Part shown: piece after piece, positions 32,340 through 43,175 of the stretch | How positions within the stretch are numbered: the stretch's first letter is position 1 | Layout: each line of letters begins with the position of its first letter | NCBI RefSeq assembly: GCF_954871325.1 | Contig: NC_088776.1 | Coordinates: forward strand, 21,619,508-21,683,507 | Source: Gordionus sp. m RMFG-2023 | Lineage: Eukaryota; Nematomorpha; Gordioida; Chordodea; Parachordodidae | Length of the DNA: 64,000 nt | Reading direction: 5' to 3' | Translations under genes and position numbers: made by a program | The notes under the pieces: generated by a model | The model's database searches: none | Told to the model about the DNA's origin: nothing | What the model saw: only the letters and a program-made list of their open reading frames with translations

Positions 32340-35213
32340 TGGGTGTTTTTCATTATTCTTACAACAGAATCGGCACGATCCCTGAATGAGAAACTAACTA
32401 TACTAAGACAAATTATGAAAGACCAACATTACGATATCCTCTTTTTACAGGAGACCCACCTTAAAGTAACTGAGGTAAGGAACCTATTAGATTACACCTT
32501 ATATTGCAGCTCAAATGCAGAACACGTATGGGCTGGGGTGGCGATTATGATACATAATAAACTAATAAGACTCGTAAGCTTCAACCCAATTTCCAGCCGA
32601 ATATGCTGCCTCACCCTAAACTTAGGATACAAAAAAGTCCATTTGCTTAATATATACCCGCCTCACAATGATAGCGTTTTCTATATGGAATTGGAGAATG
32701 TCTTAAAGGAACTACCGCATCGGGATGGCATCATTCTAGCAGGTGACTTCAATGCTTCGGTAGGCAAATCTAAGAACTCTTCCTGCCTTGGAAACGCCAC
32801 ATTAATACAAAGCACGAACCCCAACGGTAAAAAGTTAATAGAAATCTGCGAGTTTTTCAACTTGAAAATTGGTAATACTTTCTTCAATCATCCAACTCAT
32901 CACATCATGACTTACAAGAGCCCTTCCTTTGGCACTACCTCACAGATAGATTTCTTTATAATTTCCACTAAGATTTTCAAATGGGTGAAAGACATCAGGG
33001 TAATCAGTAAACTTAACCTTACACTTTTTACTGATCATTATCCACTGGGCTGTGAACTCAAAATTAACAACAGTATCTTCCCAAACCACACTAGACAGAA
33101 CAGTCTTACCACTGTAAAATACATAGCTAGAAAAGACTTGACACAACTAAATGACTTAGAGGTGAAAGAAGAGTTCGTCTCTAAATTAACATCATGGAGA
33201 AACTCAGCAAATGGCATGATAAACCAAAACCTGACCTGGAAGGACATTAAGCAGAATGTATTAGGTAGTATAACATCATGCTTAAGACCACGCCCCAAGC
33301 GCAGAGAGTGGCTCACCCCTTCAACAATACAAATAATTAAGAATCTTACAACAAATATATCCCACCATCAATTCGCAAGACATCACAGGAGGTACATTAC
33401 CCACCGCATAAGAGCTGACAAAAGACTGTTCTTTGCTAACTTATCGAATTCTATCCAATTTAATTTTGATAATAATAATATTTATAAGGCCTTCCAATCT
33501 CTAAAACTACTCACCACCTTTAAAACCAATCCTTTACCAAGACTACAATTAAACAACAAGATTATAACTGACCCTAAGGAACAATTAGACTTATGGATAG
33601 ACCACTACATGAACCTCTACAAAACGAGATGGCCTAGACCTAGATGTGACTACCCCTTCCAATCACCCAATCAGAATTTGAACAAGTCTGATATAGTCGG
33701 TGCCATCAAACGTCTAAAAATGCATAAAGCTGCTGGAGCTGATGGAATTTTTGCAGAACTCTGGAAGATAGAGGTAGACCTAAGTGCCAGCTTACTACTT
33801 CCCCTCTTTAGGGAGATTTGGAATATGGGCAAGTTTCCTGACGAATGGATGACATCAATTATACTAAACTTCCCTAAAAATAAGTCCCCAAACTGCCTTA
33901 AAGATTACAGAGGTATTGCACTAATTCCAGTCACACTAAAAATGTTCACATACATCATATCAGTCAGGATTAAACCAATCATTAACAGATTCCTTTCTAA
34001 TGCTATCACATCATACAGGAAGGGCAGAAATACTACGGAGTTGACCATGGCACTTAAGGTCATTCTGGAAAAGGCCAGAATGCATAAATCCCCCATCTTT
34101 GCCCTGATGATTGATTTAAGTCAAGCCTTTGACTCCATAATTCAGAATAAGATTAGGCCCTTGCTGGAAAACATTGGAATAGATAAACATCTGATAGCGC
34201 TAATTAAGATAATTTACGACAATCATAGCGTAGTTCCTCAGCATTTAAATATGAAGTCGCAACCTTTTAAAGCAAATAGAGGCCTCAAACAAGGATGCAT
34301 CCTTTCACCGATTATTTTTAATGTAATAATGAATGATATCCTAAATAAATCCTTTAAACAGGAATATGCACTCAACACATATTACAGTGAGCAACAACAC
34401 CTCAATGATATGCACAACTCTTTAAACTTTCTATGTTATGCTGACGACGTATGTATTCTAGCCAACTCAGAATACAAATTAAGAAATATTTTATCATTAT
34501 TTGTCAACAACTGTGATGGATATGGTCTAAGAGTAAACTACACAAAAACCAAACTAATCACCTCAAATACTGATGCGAGTCACTTAAACCCCTTTAACTT
34601 TGAGAGTAATACGATAGAATTAGTGTCAGATTTTAAATACCTAGGAACCAGGATAACGTCATTAGGCCTCACCTTTTTAGACACGAAATCGAGAACGAAT
34701 AATGCTAGACTCCGCTATCATCAACTGTCGAAATTATGGTCATCCAACCAAATATCAACTAATTTAAAAATAAGACTCTTCAAGTCCCTAATTGTACCCA
34801 TTTTTACCTACGGCCTGGAGACTTGGCAAGACTCAAAAAGTAACATCAGCACAATTCAGACTTTTATAAACAAATGCCTTAGAAGAATCACCAAAACGTA
34901 TTACCCATACAACACATCAAATACAACGCTCTGGAATAGATGCGACATCCTACCAATCAATCGTCTCATACCCATGAGGAGACTAGAATTACTAGGCCAT
35001 AGCTTAAGACACTCGCAGGAAAATATGATATTCTCGTCCTTGAAATGGTGCCCTGACGGTAGGAGGAAAACCCCTAAATACTATTGGTTGGCGAAATGTC
35101 TGAAAGATATGGACCTGATTAACCTCTCGTTTGCAGATTTCATGGCACTTAGCAAAAACAAGAAACACCTAAAGGAACATTTACAATACATGCTAAAATA
35201 TGGCCTAAATTAA
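32340..35213 (+). CDS. LINE ORF2: AP endonuclease and reverse transcriptase
   Basis: About 957 codons open from a stop at 32337, with no ATG until codon 25 of the frame read from 32343 (GTG). N-terminal APE endonuclease: LFLQETH (metal-binding Glu), GDFNA near residue 125, SQIDFFI and FTDHYPL near 200-235. The last has Thr where SDH is usual, and the opening T-W-N motif is absent, its place taken by TTESARSLNEK. RT domain about 400-720: AAGADGI, YRGIALI, ALMIDLSQAFDS, LKQGCILSPIIFN, CYADD (YADD 699-702). The C-terminal region ends with WCPDGRRKTPKYYWL, as in RTE-type proteins. It cuts target DNA and copies its own RNA at the nick. Intact otherwise, but probably unable to start translation properly. 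Confidence 0.88.
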   Translation, partial: WVFFIILTTESARSLNEKLTILRQIMKDQHYDILFLQETHLKVTEVRNLLDYTLYCSSNAEHVWAGVAIMIHNKLIRLVSFNPISSRICCLTLNLGYKKVHLLNIYPPHNDSVFYMELENVLKELPHRDGIILAGDFNASVGKSKNSSCLGNATLIQSTNPNGKKLIEICEFFNLKIGNTFFNHPTHHIMTYKSPSFGTTSQIDFFIISTKIFKWVKDIRVISKLNLTLFTDHYPLGCELKINNSIFPNHTRQNSLTTVKYIARKDLTQLNDLEVKEEFVSKLTSWRNSANGMINQNLTWKDIKQNVLGSITSCLRPRPKRREWLTPSTIQIIKNLTTNISHHQFARHHRRYITHRIRADKRLFFANLSNSIQFNFDNNNIYKAFQSLKLLTTFKTNPLPRLQLNNKIITDPKEQLDLWIDHYMNLYKTRWPRPRCDYPFQSPNQNLNKSDIVGAIKRLKMHKAAGADGIFAELWKIEVDLSASLLLPLFREIWNMGKFPDEWMTSIILNFPKNKSPNCLKDYRGIALIPVTLKMFTYIISVRIKPIINRFLSNAITSYRKGRNTTELTMALKVILEKARMHKSPIFALMIDLSQAFDSIIQNKIRPLLENIGIDKHLIALIKIIYDNHSVVPQHLNMKSQPFKANRGLKQGCILSPIIFNVIMNDILNKSFKQEYALNTYYSEQQHLNDMHNSLNFLCYADDVCILANSEYKLRNILSLFVNNCDGYGLRVNYTKTKLITSNTDASHLNPFNFESNTIELVSDFKYLGTRITSLGLTFLDTKSRTNNARLRYHQLSKLWSSNQISTNLKIRLFKSLIVPIFTYGLETWQDSKSNISTIQTFINKCLRRITKTYYPYNTSNTTLWNRCDILPINRLIPMRRLELLGHSLRHSQENMIFSSLKWCPDGRRKTPKYYWLAKCLKDMDLINLSFADFMALSKNKKHLKEHLQYMLKYGLN

Positions 35214-35876
35214 TATCGCAACCGTTCTTCACCTTTACGTTCTTGCAATAAATGGAATAAGTGTATTTGATAATGATAATAACCTGAACAACAACAACAT
35301 AACCTAACTTCCTCTAATAACCCACGACCTTCCTTTCTGGACACACGATATCGGCGACGATAACGATAACAATTACGAAAATATTAGCTGTATAACAGGC
35401 AATGAGAAGATAAACTGGCTATAATAATAACGCAATAAATCGAACGAACCCAAATACCATTGGCACAGAACATATAAGATCTACAGGACATACAATATTT
35501 TGGCACACCGAACAACAAACAAGGAAGAGACTCTACATGCAAACTTAACATAAACTCTCAATACTTAACAAGATATAAGGGTTATTTTTTTGTTGCCTCA
35601 CTAAATACCACTTAAGGACGCAGTTACATTTTTTTATATGACATTATTTTTTATTTCTTCCTTAACACTATTCTGCCGGAAACGGAACTAATACATCACC
35701 ATTATTGTACTTCTTCCTTCTTCACTTTGCTAACAGGCTACATAGTGGTACCGTCCACTATAATAAAACGGGTAGACAACATGTATGGGATCTATATACT
35801 AGTGAAAATACATGATGAACGCTTCAACTCCTGGTGGGTGATGAAATTGCATGGCGTGGTAATGAATGAATGAGTG
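35214..35876 (+). other. LINE 3' untranslated region
   Basis: Less AT-rich than the surroundings, with CAACAACAACAT and GATAACGATAACAAT short repeats. It ends in the AATG microsatellite where reverse transcription would start. Confidence 0.7.
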
Positions 35877-35890
35877 AATTACCACAATAG
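35877..35890. repeat. LINE target-site duplication, right copy
   Basis: AATTACCACAATAG; ends 35 bases before the SDR start codon. Confidence 0.93.
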
Positions 35891-35925
35891 GTTTTTTATC
35901 AGCGTATTCATAATTTCATCATTTA

Positions 35926-36963
35926 ATGCCATTTAAATCGGACGAATTTTTGAATAAAGTTGTTCTAGTAACTGGTATATATATTAGCATTAAAATTATA
36001 CAATGAGTCAAAGGAGCTAGTTCAGGAATAGGAGCTGTGACAGCTATTTTATTTTCAAAATTGGGTGCAAAACTATCCCTCACGGGACGCAATATTATAA
36101 ATCTAGAAAAAACATCACAGGATTGTGAAAATGTTTCCCATAATAAATATAAAGTTATTTTTAATACTATTCTTTTAACCTTGTTTTAGCCTATTATGTT
36201 TAAAGCAGAACTTACTCATGATAAAGATGTAGAAAATTTGGTTAAAGAAACTATTAAAACTTATTCTAAATTGGATATATTAGTAAATAATTAAAACATT
36301 TAATATTGAGATTATATATAAATTAGATCAATAATGCAGGAATATTAGAGACTGGCAGCATAGAGAACACCACACTTGAACAATATGATAGATTATTTAA
36401 TATTAATGTGAGGTAGGTAATATATTGTATCTATCAGTAATTTATTTTAATAGATCTGTATATTACTTAACTATGCTTTCTGTTCCATATTTAATTGAAT
36501 CAAAGGGTTCCATTGTTAATGTTTCTAGTGTAAATGGAATAAGAAGTGTAATAACGTCTATATAATTATTAAAACAATACTTCATAGTTTCCTGGTGTTC
36601 TTGCATATAATATGTCAAAGTCTGCCCTTGATCAATTTACAAGATGTATAGCATTGGAATTAGCATCAAAAAATGTTAGGGTAAATTCTGTTAATCCTGG
36701 TGTTACCTTGACAGAGTTGCAAAAAAGAGGTGGTTTACAAGAGGGGGAATACAACAATGTAAAATAAATATAATTTTATAAACGTCATATCTTATTAATT
36801 AAAGTTTTTAGAAAAAAGTAAAGGAACTCACCCAATGGGCCGTGTAGCAAATCCTATAGAAGTAGCTAATATAATAGCATTCTTAGCATCTGAAAATGCC
36901 TCATTTGTAACAGGAGTTAACATGCCTGTTGATGGTGGTAGAAGTGTTGCTGGCTTAAGATAA
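35926..36963 (+). CDS. Short-chain dehydrogenase/reductase, seven exons with 36-46-base introns
   Basis: Exons: 35926-35974, 36014-36153, 36190-36282, 36327-36412, 36454-36547, 36588-36758, 36805-36963, giving 792 bases and 263 residues. All six introns (39, 36, 44, 41, 40, 46 bases) are GT-AG and are needed to keep the frame. Classical SDR motifs: TGASSGIG (16-23, NAD(P) binding), NNAG (96-99), catalytic Ser148, Tyr161 and Lys165 (YNMSK), NPG (190-192), and the C-terminal VDGG. Length is normal for a classical FabG-like SDR oxidoreductase acting on a carbonyl or hydroxyl substrate that the sequence does not reveal; probably cytosolic (no signal peptide). The ATG context is plain and the next in-frame Met would delete the Rossmann motif, which supports this start. 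Looks functional. A LINE has replaced everything beyond 35 bases upstream. Confidence 0.93.
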
Positions 36964-36997
36964 TCATAACTTATACATTGATTTAAATTATTATTTT

Positions 36998-37008
36998 AAT
37001 AAAATAAA
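36998..37008 (+). terminator. Polyadenylation signals of the SDR gene
   Basis: Two overlapping AATAAA hexamers 35-45 bases after the stop codon. Confidence 0.6.
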
Positions 37009-37026
37009 TTGTGCTCTAAAGATTTA

Positions 37027-37230
37027 TTACACAAAAAATTTAATTAATTTCTTGTAGTATCCTATCAAATAATGAAAACAAAATTGTTTAAAGAGGTAAC
37101 AATTTAACAGTACTCTATGTGTCACTGGATAATTCATATTATATTGATAACTTTGTAACCTGACTATTTGAATTTTGCACAATGAGAGAATATCTTTAGT
37201 AGGATCCATCAAGTCTAAAATTTTAGCCTC
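37027..37230 (-). CDS. Possible 3' exon of an unrecognised gene converging on the SDR gene
   Basis: Minus strand: acceptor GTGACAG at 37231-37237, then 67 codons starting EAKILDLMDPTKDILS and ending LIGYYKKLIKFFV. The stop codon overlaps an AATAAA signal (37023-37028 on the plus strand), so cleavage would come just after it. The stop lies 63 bases from the SDR stop. Codon use and Cys/Tyr content look protein-like, but I do not recognise the family. The donor of the preceding intron was not found; a further candidate exon is at 37735-37923. Confidence 0.4.
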   Translation of the reverse strand, partial: EAKILDLMDPTKDILSLCKIQIVRLQSYQYNMNYPVTHRVLLNCYLFKQFCFHYLIGYYKKLIKFFV

Positions 37231-37295
37231 CTGTCACAAAGGTTATTATAAATGCTAATATTTTGGCAAATAATTTCATTTAAGGTTACCTGGAA

Positions 37296-37734
37296 ATAAA
37301 AAAAACAATTATTTCATTTATAAATTGCAAAAACTAAAATCCCCTGGGTCCCAATTTAAATATTTTTATGAAAATATTAAATTTCTAAAAATTCTTATAA
37401 TAAAACTCCTTAATCACTACTATAAAATTTATGAAAACTGGACGAGATCTGCAAAGGTACTTTGCCCTGCCTGGATATATTTTAAAATTAAAATATGTCC
37501 TGACCCTTGTACCCAGGCTTGGGGCTGGGTCTGAAGGTTTCTGAATAATATAAAATCCTTAATATGTACTATTGATAGAACTATAAAATGACCCCAGATT
37601 TTTATTTGTAGTATCATTTTTTAACTTATTTATATTTTTAAAAAACTTTTAATTTGAATTTTTGAATTAATATCTTAGGATCTATTGCTAGGAGGTGGAA
37701 ATTTTGTATTTGACTGTTAATAATATTCTCTTAG
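37296..37734. other. AT-rich spacer with GC-rich islets
   Basis: Contains CCCTGGGTCCC and ACCCAGGCTTGGGGCTGGGT islets in AT-rich sequence, like those at 31870, 38570 and 53640. No coding signal. Confidence 0.5.
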
Positions 37735-37923
37735 TATGAATTTTTTTTCAAAATTAAAAGTGTTGGATTTGAGATCTGTAAAAGAGAAATTTTTTACAAA
37801 AGCAAATTTTGAAATTAAAAATCTACCATTGAGTATAACAATCTCTTCAAACAATATATCTATAGATATTTTTAACATTTTTATTAAATTGCAAAATGCT
37901 TCAATTGATGGTTGTCTTGTCAT
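37735..37923 (-). CDS. Candidate 5' exon of the same unrecognised gene
   Basis: Opens with ATG at 37923 (MTRQPSIEAFCNLIKMLKI) and stays open for 63 codons. A GT-AG pair within it would remove 51 bases, in line with the short introns of the SDR gene, but it is not needed to keep the frame. No recognised domain, and linkage to 37027-37230 is inferred only from strand and proximity. Confidence 0.27.
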
Positions 37924-37999
37924 AATAATAATACATTTATAAGGATTAGTAAAATCATATTTAAATTGCTAATATTGTAAAATTGTTTTAATAAAGATA

Positions 38000-40069
38000 T
38001 CTGCTTTGTTTAAAAAGCTATTAATTAACATTAGATTTGCACAATTTAAAATTGTGTTTTAGCAATAAAGTATCAAATTTATTATTTTAGGGTATAAGAG
38101 TGAACAGAGATGTATCATCATTTTGTCAATCACGGATCCAGGTTGCTACTACGTATTGACAGTAGGTAACCTCCCTATAGAAACCAAGCCTAAATATGCC
38201 TCTGCCAATTCATTTGTGATTTTTTTAAGATAGGAACAATATAATTTATTTGTTCATAAAAATTGGCAAAACCTGTAATATTTTCTATTTTATTTTCTTG
38301 TCCCTTTCAATAGAGATTTATATCTTTATTTTTTATAATTTAATTTTATTTCCTTTTTTTATATTTTAAATTTTCTCCCATTTTATTTGACTTTTGGAGT
38401 TATTTTATTAATTATTCTTTTTCTATTCTCTCCCTTTCTGGAGGTTATTTTAATTTTATCATTCTCTCCCTTTCCTTGTAGTAATTTTTTTTTATACATT
38501 CACCCTTTCTTTGGCGTTTTTTAAAATTATTTTCATTTTTTTTATATATATTTTAATTTTTTTAAATATACCAAGGCCAGACTTAAATTTTTTTTTTAAA
38601 AAAAATACCTAAGCCTGGCTCTATATTTTAAAACCAAATATATAATATATTTTAAAAAAATCAGGGCTATGCCTTAATATTTTTTTAAAAAGATATATAA
38701 AACCCGGGCCAGGTCAAAGAAAATTTTTTTAAAAAAAATCTTGGCTGTGCAAATGGTGACTCTGTTTGATACATATTCCTTTTCTGGTGTAACTTTAATT
38801 TTAATTATTTTCAATTTTTTTTCTCCCTTCTGGAGAAATTAATTATATCTCCCTTTCCTTCAGTAGATTATTTTAATTATTTTCCTTTTTCTGGATTAAT
38901 CTTAATTATATCTCCTTTTCTTTTAAAGTTTACATATTTTTATTTTGTTTCTAGTATGATTGTACCCCAAAATCTAGAAAATATAGAAAGCCTTTCTCCA
39001 ATAATCAAAAATAAATTTGACTGTTATCTAGAAAATGTAAAAAAAATTTGGAAAAATAATTATTTTCATAAAAATATTTGGCCAAAATCTAGAAAATATA
39101 TAAAAATAATATTGTTGATAAAAACTTGCAATTTCTTAAAGAATGTAATTAGATAATTGAACAATTTTAATCAATAATTTACTTAGAATCCTGATTAATT
39201 TGCAGTTTAATGTTCTATATATAGACCTGTATGCCAAATAATTTAACAGCAGTGGTTTTTTAAAAAAAATTATCTATGTTTGCCATAGTGCAAATTTCGT
39301 CGCTGCTTAATGAATTGGCGATGGTGCCCTATTTATTTTAAATAATTTAATTTATAATTTAATGCATTACATTTTTTTATAAATTTGGGCACCCTTAGTT
39401 CTAACATTGCTATAATAGTTTAATTCTTAAATTATTTTCTGTCTCCTATTTAAATTTATGTATTTTTTCATTATCAGAAATAGACTAAGGAAATGCATTT
39501 TAAATCAGGTCAGAGTCACAAACAACACGTTATTTTCTATTGATTTTTATAAATATATAAAGCTAGTAATATAATAAATTATCAGATTTAGTTAATTATA
39601 ATTGTCATGAATAAATAGTTTTATCAAGATTCATGAGACATAAAGAAGTATTTTAGGAATTATTTAAGAATATCTTAAGATTCAGAAATTATTAGGACTA
39701 GTGACTATAAAATATTCACAATTCCTAATACATAAATCCAAATATAAATTGATTATTATGAATCACTATAAGATAAATTTCTCGAAAAAGAAGTTTGTAA
39801 ATAAATATACATTTTTTAAGCATTTAAAATTTGATAAAAATTTAAATTATATTTTAAAAAATAAATGATGGAAATATAGATTCGATGCACAAAAATAAAA
39901 ATATGGTGTATTGAAAAAGGGGGGAAAATATAATTAAGAAGCATATTACAAATCTATAATATGATATTCAATCTTTGGATTGAAAAACATAATTTTATCA
40001 GTGGTATGTGTCAACTCCCTATATATATTTAGAATGGCCAATCAATTCAATTTATTTTCAGAGGTAGTA
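38000..40069. other. AT-rich DNA with pyrimidine-rich and GC-islet repeats
   Basis: 38280-38520 and 38770-38950 carry repeated CTCCCTTTC-type pyrimidine tracts. 38570-38760 alternates GCCAGGC/CCGGGCC islets with T/A runs. The rest is unremarkable. A 66-codon frame at 38956-39156 has no recognisable feature. Confidence 0.55.
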
Positions 40070-40077
40070 GTTCTCAG

Positions 40078-40555
40078 TAGTGTTGTTATACGGCACAATT
40101 TTATTCAATTTTTTTTAAACTATAAAATCAATATTTTATTCAGGAAAATATTGCACAAGCAAGAGGAATTTGCTCATGTGACAAAGGTTTAGAAATCCAT
40201 TAAAGAAACCGCAAGGCTACGCCAGTATTTTCCTGGTGTTATATAATAGGAATTAATAAATTAAAATATATATTTTAGTTATTAAATAGTAATATGTTTA
40301 AATTTTATGTAACGCGCATTCATTAAATTAATTCTGTTACTTCTATTTTTAGTTTTGTTTTTCGTTTTATAACATAACCTTTTGATTTTATATTCTAATT
40401 AATAGTTGAAAAAAGATATATAAACGATAAGAAATATAAATAAAGTGAAATTTTTTTATTTTAAATCAAGTGTTCCAAGCGCTCTTTTTCACTGGCAAAA
40501 ATATTGAGCTAGTCGTTTTTAAAAATCGGGAAAATCAAGTCATTTAACAACACTA
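40078..40555. mobile_element. hAT-like MITE of 478 bases
   Basis: TIRs TAGTGTTGTTA at both ends (11 of 11). Flanks GTTCTCAG (40070-40077) and CTTCTCAG (40556-40563) match at seven of eight bases, as for a hAT TSD. No coding sequence. Confidence 0.65.
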
Positions 40556-40765
40556 CTTCTCAGTTATGTTTTTATTTTTGTTAAAGAAGAGAATATCCTT
40601 TCATTAAAGTACCATGGGTAGAGTTGCCTAAATATCAATGACATATATGCATTGCTAAATGTATAATTTTGATATGTAGGAAATATTTTAAATGTTTGAA
40701 ATAATAATGTAAAGCATCAGCATTTTTTGTAACATTACAGTTCTATCTGTCGATTTGTATACAGG

Positions 40766-41148
40766 CAGCGGCGTAGCTACGGGGGTGGTTTTCGGGTTTG
40801 GACCCCTCCCAGAGCAATTTTTTTTAGATTATACGTTCAAAAGACTTAATAGTGACTTTATATCAAATAAATACCATTAATATTAATATTTTTCTGGTTT
40901 TGATGTTTGTGGAAGGATATTATATTACTATTGAAATTATTCTTGGTAGTATTATTAGAATAACATATTATTCATGCATTAAAAAAAATATTTATTATAT
41001 ATTGTCAAGGATGTGGTTATGATTTTTAAGAACCCGGACGAAGGCCGGGCAAAAGAGCCGAAGACCCGTTAAAGGGGGTCTGGGGACGAAGCCCCCAGGA
41101 TTTTATATGTATGGACCCCCTCTAAGATAAATTCGTAGCTCGCCACTG
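40766..41148. mobile_element. hAT-like MITE with GC-rich core
   Basis: The left end CAGCGGCGTAGCTACGGGGG and right end (inward) CAGTGGCGAGCTACGAATTT are typical of a widespread MITE type. The core at 41030-41110 has GC-rich inverted motifs (CCCGGACGAAGGCCGGG; GGGGACGAAGCCCCC). No TSD recognised. Confidence 0.6.
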
Positions 41149-41708
41149 TTGATAGATATTGAGGTTTTTCAATATATATTTTCAAGAAGAGAGATTATTA
41201 TTTTTGAATCATGTGATTCTTTTTTTTATGAAAAAGATTATAGAATGCTATGAAGAGAATATTATTATGATTACCTTTGACAATTAAGAATTAATGATGA
41301 TTATTTAATGCTTCGATAATACATATATATAATAATTACCAACCATAGTTAACCTCTTTTACCATAGTTTACTTTCAACTAGTAATGCATTATGGGATTC
41401 CTATTGTTTTCAGCTAATTTCATATCAATCATAAAACACTAATATTTTTGGAAAATATTTTAGCCATCATCTGAATTTTTGGGAAATGGGGGATGCACAC
41501 CTTTGTTCTTATGATCGAGTCTTACATATTTTTTAATATAATTTCCCACGCATATCTCTATCTTCATGCAATTTTAGTTTTCTATACTTAAATCCCCATA
41601 TAATTTGACATCACTCAGGTTAACCTTAAATATTTGAAAGAATCGATTCACAGTTTTTCTTACCTACTTGGGTGGCATTGTTCTTCATACAATTGGAACA
41701 CTAGATAA
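41149..41708. other. AT-rich DNA, nothing recognised
   Basis: No coding or repeat signal seen. Confidence 0.55.
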
Positions 41709-41713
41709 CATAT

Positions 41714-42045
41714 TGTCGTATTCGTAAATACGTTTACATTATATATATTTTTTTACATTAGATATAATTGTAGTTATAAATATATATAGTATATAACACG
41801 TCACTCATAATCACGTGTTTTTTTTATGTAATTTTGTAGTTATATTTGAAATGATTTTATTCATTTTATTTTATCTTTTTTTATGAAATGAAATTATTAT
41901 TGATATTATCGAAAATAAATTTGTTTTTTCTTTTAGAAGTGTTGGGTTAGTCTCTAGGATTTGTTTTTATTTTAGAAGCGTTGAGTTGGTTTCGAGGATT
42001 TGTTTAGGTAGATTTTGTTTTAGTTTGTGTGTTAAGATTTTTTTA
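41714..42045 (+). repeat. 5' LTR of the short LTR element
   Basis: 332 bases; starts TGTCGTATTCG, contains TATAACACGTCACTC, and ends GATTTTTTTA. Confidence 0.83.
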
Positions 42046-42627
42046 GCGGTGCCTTGTGACGCTGATAGTTTCCCAGGAGTTATTCGGTTTAGAAGGTAAA
42101 ACAAAAAATTTTTAATTATATAATTTTTTTAGAATTTTTGACTGCGCCTTTGTACTAACCATTATACGATTTTGCTAGTGAAGTTTAATTTAAGGTGCTG
42201 TTTTAATATTTTCTACAAATATTTAAAGTTGTAATTGAGTATTAGTATTGACTAAAAGATTCATGACCAAATGGTTCATTTTTTAGGTATCATGATGATT
42301 ATAGTGTGGCCGCTAAGATTTCACTATATAAGACTTTGGGTCTTAAAGTTTTGTATAAAAATTTGAGTTGGATATAATTAAGCAGGGCATGGTAATTGGA
42401 ATATTGGTAATAATTTATATATTGATCATTATGGTGAAATATTTGTTAAAAAGGGGTACTGCGATACTGGCAGGCATGTATTGCAATTGGAAGAAGGACA
42501 CTGCGGTGTCAGATGTTTATAAAAAAAATTGAGGAAACGTATTTTAATTTAATATCGGATATTTATGGGAAGATAGCAGACTTGGAAAGTAATCTAAAAG
42601 ATGTTTTAGAGGAAATCAAGGCTGGAA

Positions 42628-43068
42628 ATGTTGGGGAAAGGTCAGATAGGATCCTTCTGGAAAGAAATGAAAGAAGCCATCAATGCGTTGATAAAGGAGA
42701 GCAAAAGTCCGGTTAAGAGCCAGGTGGGTGATAGAAATATGAATAAGAAATTTAATGATTACGAGGAAAATAAAGGATTGTCGGAAAATAAAAGATTTGT
42801 GGAAATGATCATTTGCCATCGTTGCGGATGGCGAGGACATAAAAGGGATACCTGCGTAGTCCCGGAGCAAAGGTTTAAAGATGGATTTCCGTTAAAGAGA
42901 CCTTCCGTGGATATTCGTCGTGTGGATGTTCGGGATCAGTTCGTGAATGGAGTCCGAGGTACAGATGGAGGAGATTTTTTGCAGAGATTAGTGACCAATA
43001 CACTAATAGCTGATGCTTCGCAAACGGCACGAGCTGATGATTTCTGGGTGAATCCAATGTCTATTTAA
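42628..43068 (+). other. Gag-like frame with CCHC knuckle in the short LTR element
   Basis: About 146 codons. CHRCGWRGHKRDTC fits the C-x2-C-x4-H-x4-C nucleocapsid knuckle. The rest is basic and polar. An overlapping frame at 42513-42716 encodes a possible short coiled coil (DIYGKIADLESNLKDVLEEI). Confidence 0.65.
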
Positions 43069-43175
43069 GAAGATTATTCTTTAAATAATGTCGTAAGTTT
43101 TTTTTTGTAGATATTTTGTTTCCGCGTTTTTGTTTTATATTTAACGATATGCCACGATCCCATAAAGGGGTGGCA

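Larger units (their letters stand above)
32317..35876 (+). mobile_element. RTE-like LINE (non-LTR retrotransposon), young, 5'-truncated
   Basis: 3.56 kb bounded by a perfect 14-base TSD. One long open frame for endonuclease plus reverse transcriptase, then a 660-base 3' UTR. The 3' end is a short AATG-type repeat (AATGAATGAATGAGTG), not poly(A), as in RTE, L2 and CR1 groups. The intact frame and perfect TSD show very recent insertion. The 5' end lacks the protein's first residues. The element lies between the SDR gene and its former upstream region. Confidence 0.92.

Noticed and set aside
32681-33316. Minus-strand frames inside the LINE
   Set aside because: Antisense shadows of the LINE reading frame.
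37759-37780. 22-base intron in the minus-strand candidate exon
   Set aside because: Much shorter than the 36-46-base introns of the SDR gene and not required to keep the frame.
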